Part shown: positions 60,066-64,000 of the stretch, in pieces
How positions within the stretch are numbered: position 1 is the first letter of the stretch
Layout of the letters: each line of letters begins with the position of its first letter
Assembly (NCBI GenBank): GCA_022510725.1
Contig: JAFLSW010000006.1
Span: forward strand, 30,648 to 94,647
Source of the DNA: Lachnospiraceae bacterium
GTDB lineage: Bacteria > Bacillota > Clostridia > Lachnospirales > Lachnospiraceae
Length of the DNA stretch: 64,000 nt
Reading direction: 5' to 3'
The notes under the pieces: model-generated
Databases searched by the model: none
Seen by the model: the letters and a program-made list of their open reading frames with translations, nothing else
What the model was told of the DNA's origin: nothing
Made by a program: the position numbers and the translations under genes

Positions 60066-61256
60066 ATGATCATAAAGAAATTTCAGGCGAAAACGGAAAA
60101 AGAGGCTGTGGAAGCAGCAAAGAAGGAACTGGGTGAAGGCGTCGTTGTCATGAATGTCAAAGAGGCGAAAAAGAAGGGATTTTTTGCCTTTTTAAGGCCT
60201 AAGATGGTGGAAGTGACAGTGGCCTTGGAGGAAGAGCCGGATCGTGCGCTGCCTCCTAAACGAGAGCCTGTTAAAAAGCAGCCGCCGAAGGATGTGATCG
60301 TGGAACCTGAGACAAAGAACGGTCCGACGGATAAGGCGATCGAAGAGAAGTTAGACAGCCTGCAGAGCCTTTTGGAAAAGAAATTGCAGCTGGCCGATGC
60401 AGAAAAAGAATCTGAGGAACAAAAAGAAGAAGGAGCACAGGAGCCGGAAGACGGCAATGTACGCTTTTTAAAATTGCTTTATCATACCATGCTGGAAAAT
60501 GAGATCAATGAAAAGTATGCAAATCAGATCATTGATGAATTGGATACGGTGTTAAAACCCAATATGCCCATTGACTATATGCTTTCCAATGTATACCAGA
60601 AGATGATCTTAAAGTTCGGCCAGGGAGGAAAGATCACGCCCTCTGAAAAGAAGCCTAAGGTAATATTCTTTATCGGACCTACCGGCGTGGGCAAGACGAC
60701 TACCATTGCAAAGATCGCTTCCCGTTTCCGGGTAGAAGAAAAAAAACAGGTGGCTTTGTTTACCACTGATACCTATAGGATCGCCGCGGCAGAGCAGCTC
60801 CGTACTTATGCCAATATTCTGGAAGTGCCTTTCAGGGTAATTTATACCGTAGAGGAGATCAAACAGGGCATTAGTGAATTTAGCGGATATGATTATATTT
60901 TTGTGGATACGGCAGGTCATTCCCATCAGAATGAAAGCCAGAAAAATGCCATGGGTGATTTTATCAAGGGCGCAGGAGACGATCTGGAAAAAGAAGCATA
61001 CCTTGTTGTCAGCGCTACCACCAAGTATAAGGATCTCATAAGCATTGCGGATTCTTATTCCACCATGACAGATTATAAGTTGATCTTTACCAAGCTGGAT
61101 GAAACCACCAGTCTGGGAAATCTCTTGAATCTGAAAATGTATACAGGGGCGCAGATGTCTTATGTGACTTATGGACAGAATGTACCGGATGATATTGAAG
61201 AGTTTAATGCCCAGAAGACAGTTAAGACGCTTCTGGGAGGCGGCAGGATTTCTTAG
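60066..61256 (+). CDS. flhF: Flagellar biosynthesis GTPase FlhF
   Basis: The 396-residue product is an SRP-type GTPase that sets the place and number of flagella. After a basic N-terminal domain (MIIKKFQAKTEKEAVEAAKK) and an acidic linker comes the NG domain: G1 GPTGVGKT at 204-211, TTDTYRIAAAEQLRTYANIL, the DTAGHSHQ G3 motif and TKLDETTSLGNLLNL as G4/G5. Its start is one base after flhA, so coupling is likely. FlhG, its partner, follows 11 bases later. Confidence 0.95.
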   Translation: MIIKKFQAKTEKEAVEAAKKELGEGVVVMNVKEAKKKGFFAFLRPKMVEVTVALEEEPDRALPPKREPVKKQPPKDVIVEPETKNGPTDKAIEEKLDSLQSLLEKKLQLADAEKESEEQKEEGAQEPEDGNVRFLKLLYHTMLENEINEKYANQIIDELDTVLKPNMPIDYMLSNVYQKMILKFGQGGKITPSEKKPKVIFFIGPTGVGKTTTIAKIASRFRVEEKKQVALFTTDTYRIAAAEQLRTYANILEVPFRVIYTVEEIKQGISEFSGYDYIFVDTAGHSHQNESQKNAMGDFIKGAGDDLEKEAYLVVSATTKYKDLISIADSYSTMTDYKLIFTKLDETTSLGNLLNLKMYTGAQMSYVTYGQNVPDDIEEFNAQKTVKTLLGGGRIS

Positions 61257-61267
61257 GGAGGATAATT

Positions 61268-62161
61268 ATGGATCAGGCAGAAAGCTTACGAAATATCATT
61301 AAAATGAATAGCCAGTCTCCCAAAAATCTTGCCAGGGTCATTACTGTCACAAGTGGAAAAGGCGGTGTGGGGAAGTCCAATACGGCTATCAATCTGGCCA
61401 TTCAGTTCAGGCAGATGGGGCAAAGGGTCATCATTCTGGATGCAGACTTTGGGCTGGCGAATATTGAGGTCATGTTTGGTACCGTACCGCAGCACAACTT
61501 AAGTGATTTGATCTATAAAGGGAAAAATATTAAGGAGATCATTACCTGGGGACCGGGCGAAGTGGGCTTTATTTCCGGTGGCTCCGGTATTGCCGGCTTA
61601 TCCAATTTAAGCAGGGATTATCTGATGTATATCATTCAGAATCTGGCGGAGTTGGATTCTATCGCAGATATTGTGATCGTGGATACAGGTGCGGGCATCT
61701 CCGATGCAGTGCTGGAGTTTTTGGTAGCAAGCGGAGAGATCCTATTGGTGACCACGCCGGAACCCACCTCCATTACAGACTCTTATTCCCTGTTAAAGGC
61801 TTTAAACAGACATCCCCGGTTTTCGGGAGAAATGTCAGAGATCAAGGTGATCGCCAATAAGGTAGAAGACGAAGAGGAAGGAATGGCCCTGTTTACCAAA
61901 CTCAATGCGGTGGTGACCAGGTATTTGAAGCTTCCCGTATCCTATTTGGGAACGGTGCCGCAGGATGCCAATCTGTCCAAGGCGGTCATGCAGCAGATGC
62001 CCATATCTCTGGATAATCCGGGTGCCAAATCGGCAAAGGCATACCAGAAGATTGCAGAGATCTTAATGTACGGAAGCGCATTAGAGCATCAGAACAGAAG
62101 AGGCATGGCGGCATTTTTTTCTCATATCATCGGGAATAAAAATCCGTTTCGTCAACAGTAA
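61268..62161 (+). CDS. flhG: Flagellar number regulator FlhG (MinD-like ATPase)
   Basis: The 297-residue product is a ParA/MinD-type ATPase. It begins MDQAESLRNII, the DQAxxLR motif that activates FlhF GTPase, then has the deviant Walker A SGKGGVGKS, the switch ILDADFGLANIE and VIVDTGAGIS. A C-terminal amphipathic helix (GMAAFFSHIIGNKNPF) could hold it at the membrane. With FlhF it controls flagellar number and helps assemble the C ring. AGGGAGG precedes the ATG. Confidence 0.94.
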   Translation: MDQAESLRNIIKMNSQSPKNLARVITVTSGKGGVGKSNTAINLAIQFRQMGQRVIILDADFGLANIEVMFGTVPQHNLSDLIYKGKNIKEIITWGPGEVGFISGGSGIAGLSNLSRDYLMYIIQNLAELDSIADIVIVDTGAGISDAVLEFLVASGEILLVTTPEPTSITDSYSLLKALNRHPRFSGEMSEIKVIANKVEDEEEGMALFTKLNAVVTRYLKLPVSYLGTVPQDANLSKAVMQQMPISLDNPGAKSAKAYQKIAEILMYGSALEHQNRRGMAAFFSHIIGNKNPFRQQ

Positions 62162-62193
62162 CTAATAATCAGCGTATAAAAGGGAGAGAAAAC

Positions 62194-62928
62194 ATGTTAA
62201 CAGATTTGGTAAGACCGGGAGATAAGATTGAACTCCAGGCTGTAGAGCGGGCCATTATGGGCGACAAGACTGACAGAAGATATTTGACATCCAAGATATA
62301 TGATGTGATCGATGATGAAAAGCTGGAAATATTGATGCCGATGGACGGCACCAAGCTGATCCTTTTGCCGGTAGACGGAGAGTTTCAATTTTGCTTCTAT
62401 ACCAAAAACGGATTATACCAGTGTTTTGTCAGGATAGCAGACCGATATAAGGAAAATAATATTTACCTCTTGCTTTGCGAGGTGACTTCTCCTATCGGAA
62501 AGTACCAGAGGCGTTCCTATTATCGTTATGCCTGCACCATGCCCTTAAAGACCAGGGACCTGATGGAGGAAGAGGCAGAAAGCCTGCAGGATAGGGAACA
62601 TGGTCCCCGCCTTATGATGGGACTTCCCATGACCAAGGGTAAAATAGCGGATATCAGCGGCGGCGGCGTTCGTTTCATTTCCTCGGTTCAGTATCCGGAA
62701 GGCGCCAAGATCCTGATCAATTTTTCCCTGAATTATAACAGAGAGGTCAAAGAATACCAATTGGTAGGCCGGGTGTTGCACAGCTGGGAAAATGCCAACC
62801 GGAGCGGAGAATTTGAGCACAGAGTGAAGTTTATTCTGATAAACAGGGTCGATAGAGAAGAGATCATCAAATATATTTTTGAAGAAGAACGGAAGAATCG
62901 AAAAAGAATGGCAGACATGGGTAATTGA
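62194..62928 (+). CDS. PilZ-domain flagellar brake protein, YcgR/YpfA-like
   Basis: The 244-residue product has an N-terminal YcgR-type beta domain (about 1-105) and a C-terminal PilZ domain: the arginine motif QRRSYYRY (RxxxR) near 108 and DISGGGVRF (D/NxSxxG) near 151, both needed for c-di-GMP binding. Such proteins act as a brake or clutch on the motor when c-di-GMP is high. It lies between flhG and cheB, so it would be made with the motor. A CheB start overlaps or follows its stop by two bases. An insertion near 125-145 (residues MEEEAESLQDREHGPRLM) lengthens the PilZ domain. c-di-GMP binding is predicted, not shown. Confidence 0.88.
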   Translation: MLTDLVRPGDKIELQAVERAIMGDKTDRRYLTSKIYDVIDDEKLEILMPMDGTKLILLPVDGEFQFCFYTKNGLYQCFVRIADRYKENNIYLLLCEVTSPIGKYQRRSYYRYACTMPLKTRDLMEEEAESLQDREHGPRLMMGLPMTKGKIADISGGGVRFISSVQYPEGAKILINFSLNYNREVKEYQLVGRVLHSWENANRSGEFEHRVKFILINRVDREEIIKYIFEEERKNRKRMADMGN

Positions 62929-62930
62929 TT

Positions 62931-63989
62931 ATGGCGAAAAAAATTTTGATTGTAGATGACTCTGCACTCATGAGAAGGATTATTTGTGATATAATAGCTT
63001 TGGACGACAGGTTATGTGTCGCCGATACAGCAGAAGATGGGCTGGTCGGCATGTCCCTGTTATCGCGAAATACATATGATTTGATTCTGCTGGATCTGAC
63101 CATGCCCAGGATGGGCGGCATTGAATTTTTAAAAGAGCTGAAAAAGAAAAACATTCAGGTAAATGTGGTCGTATGCAGCACCCTGGTAAATGAAGGAGCG
63201 GATATTACCCTTGAAGCCCTTTCCTTAGGAGCTGTGGATTTTGTTAAAAAGCCTGACGGCATTTTTGATGCAAGAGGGGAGAAGTTTCAAAAGAAACTCC
63301 TTGGCATTCTGAACACAGTGCTTTTCGAAGCGCAGCAACCGGTGTTAAAGGAAGCGGAACCCAGCAGGATCGTACATGCTCCGGCTGTTATCAAACCGGG
63401 GGAAAAGGTGGTTGCGATTGCCAGTTCCACAGGGGGTCCGAAGGCTTTGCTGGAAGTGATTCCCCGTCTGCCAAAGGACCTGAATGCGCCGGTGCTGTTG
63501 GTACAGCACATGCCAAAGGGTTTTACAGCTACGATGGCAGGCAGGTTGGATGCCTTAAGTCCCTTAAAGGTACAGGAAGCAGAGGAAGGCATGAAGGTGG
63601 AAAAGGGAAATGTGTATATTGCCAAAGGCGGGATACATATGACCGTTGCTTTTTCTGAAGGCTGCCACAGGATCTGTTTTCTGGATGCGCCTCACAGGGA
63701 AGGCGTGAAACCTTCTGCAAATTATATGTATGAGTCCCTTGCCAAATGCCGGTATGATCATGTCATAAGCGTGGTGCTGACCGGAATGGGTGCAGACGGG
63801 ACGGAAGGGATCAAAAACCTGAGTCAGAGAAAGGACAATTATGTGATTGTTCAAAACCAAGAGACCTGCGCCGTATACGGCATGCCCAAAAGTGCCGCAG
63901 AAGCAGGACTTGCAAAGGAAGTTGTGCCGCTTACCCAAGTGGCAAATGCAATTATAAAGAACGTGGGGGTAATCAAAGATGGACGTTAG
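62931..63989 (+). CDS. cheB: Chemotaxis protein-glutamate methylesterase CheB
   Basis: The 352-residue product has an N-terminal receiver domain (ILIVDDSALMRRII, phosphorylation site D55 in LILLDLTMPRMGG, K at FVKKPD) and a C-terminal methylesterase: catalytic serine in ASSTGGPKAL, histidine in VQHMPKGFT and aspartate in LTGMGADGTEGI. It removes methyl groups from chemoreceptors in adaptation. ATG 62931 gives the usual MAKKILIVDD start; a TTG at 62925 overlaps the previous stop. The next gene starts inside its last codons. Confidence 0.95.
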   Translation: MAKKILIVDDSALMRRIICDIIALDDRLCVADTAEDGLVGMSLLSRNTYDLILLDLTMPRMGGIEFLKELKKKNIQVNVVVCSTLVNEGADITLEALSLGAVDFVKKPDGIFDARGEKFQKKLLGILNTVLFEAQQPVLKEAEPSRIVHAPAVIKPGEKVVAIASSTGGPKALLEVIPRLPKDLNAPVLLVQHMPKGFTATMAGRLDALSPLKVQEAEEGMKVEKGNVYIAKGGIHMTVAFSEGCHRICFLDAPHREGVKPSANYMYESLAKCRYDHVISVVLTGMGADGTEGIKNLSQRKDNYVIVQNQETCAVYGMPKSAAEAGLAKEVVPLTQVANAIIKNVGVIKDGR

Positions 63990-64000
63990 CCAATATCTTG
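63979..64000 (+). CDS. cheA: Chemotaxis histidine kinase CheA, first seven codons only
   Basis: ATG 63979 opens MDVSQYL, which matches the start of CheA (for example MDMNQYL in Bacillus), and GGGGGT lies 11 bases before it. It overlaps the end of cheB by 11 bases. The gene runs off the right edge, so the call relies on a short match plus its usual place after cheB. Confidence 0.65.

Noticed and set aside
1..64000. Mobile elements, CRISPR arrays, tRNA or rRNA genes
   Set aside because: No transposase or integrase motifs, no regular repeats and no cloverleaf or rRNA-like sequence noticed in the gaps, all of which are under 300 bases.

Overview
The window reads as chromosomal DNA of a motile, low-to-moderate GC Firmicute of the class Clostridia, most likely a Lachnospiraceae member. 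This is an inference. It rests on CodY, a sigma-K gene, FliY with a CheC domain, a PilM-PilN fusion of the kind known from Clostridioides difficile, strong AGGAGG-type ribosome binding sites, and the order dprA, topA, codY, flgB. No rRNA, tRNA, CRISPR array, transposase or phage gene was seen, and there is no gene-free stretch over 300 bases.

Region 1 (1-9388) is a cell-envelope glycan locus: the end of a polyprenyl-phosphate glycosyltransferase, an FkbM-type methyltransferase, two tiny ArnE/ArnF-like membrane proteins, a WecE-type aminotransferase, a polytopic membrane protein, and on the opposite strand a double-length YfhO-like membrane protein. Together they look like a route that loads a sugar on undecaprenyl phosphate, flips it and transfers it to a surface polymer.

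Region 2 (9389-14296) holds sigK without a pro-sequence, then pilT, comM/yifB and dprA. Region 3 (14297-34150) is a complete type IV pilus operon: pilB (with a c-di-GMP-binding type N-terminus), pilC, major pilin, prepilin peptidase, pilMN fusion, pilO, four minor pilin-like genes (three of them oversized), and a 1755-residue secreted protein with three repeated modules and calcium-loop-like motifs. This block sits between dprA and topA, which are neighbours in many Firmicutes. The four minor pilins plus the giant secreted protein are the best candidate for an undescribed system: a calcium-binding, adhesin-like pilus tip.

Region 4 (34151-37200) has topA, whose promoter overlaps the pilus terminator, and codY. 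Region 5 (37201-64000) is the fla/che operon: flgB, flgC, fliE, fliF, fliG, fliH, fliI, fliJ, a MotE-like gene, fliK, flgD, a TIGR02530-type gene, flgE, flbD, motA, motB, fliL, fliM, fliY, cheY, fliO, fliP, fliQ, fliR, flhB, flhA, flhF, flhG, a PilZ gene, cheB and the first codons of cheA. Its promoter carries a near-consensus CodY site between the -35 and -10 elements, right downstream of codY itself, which ties motility to nutrient status. An intrinsic terminator and a new -10 element split the operon before flbD.
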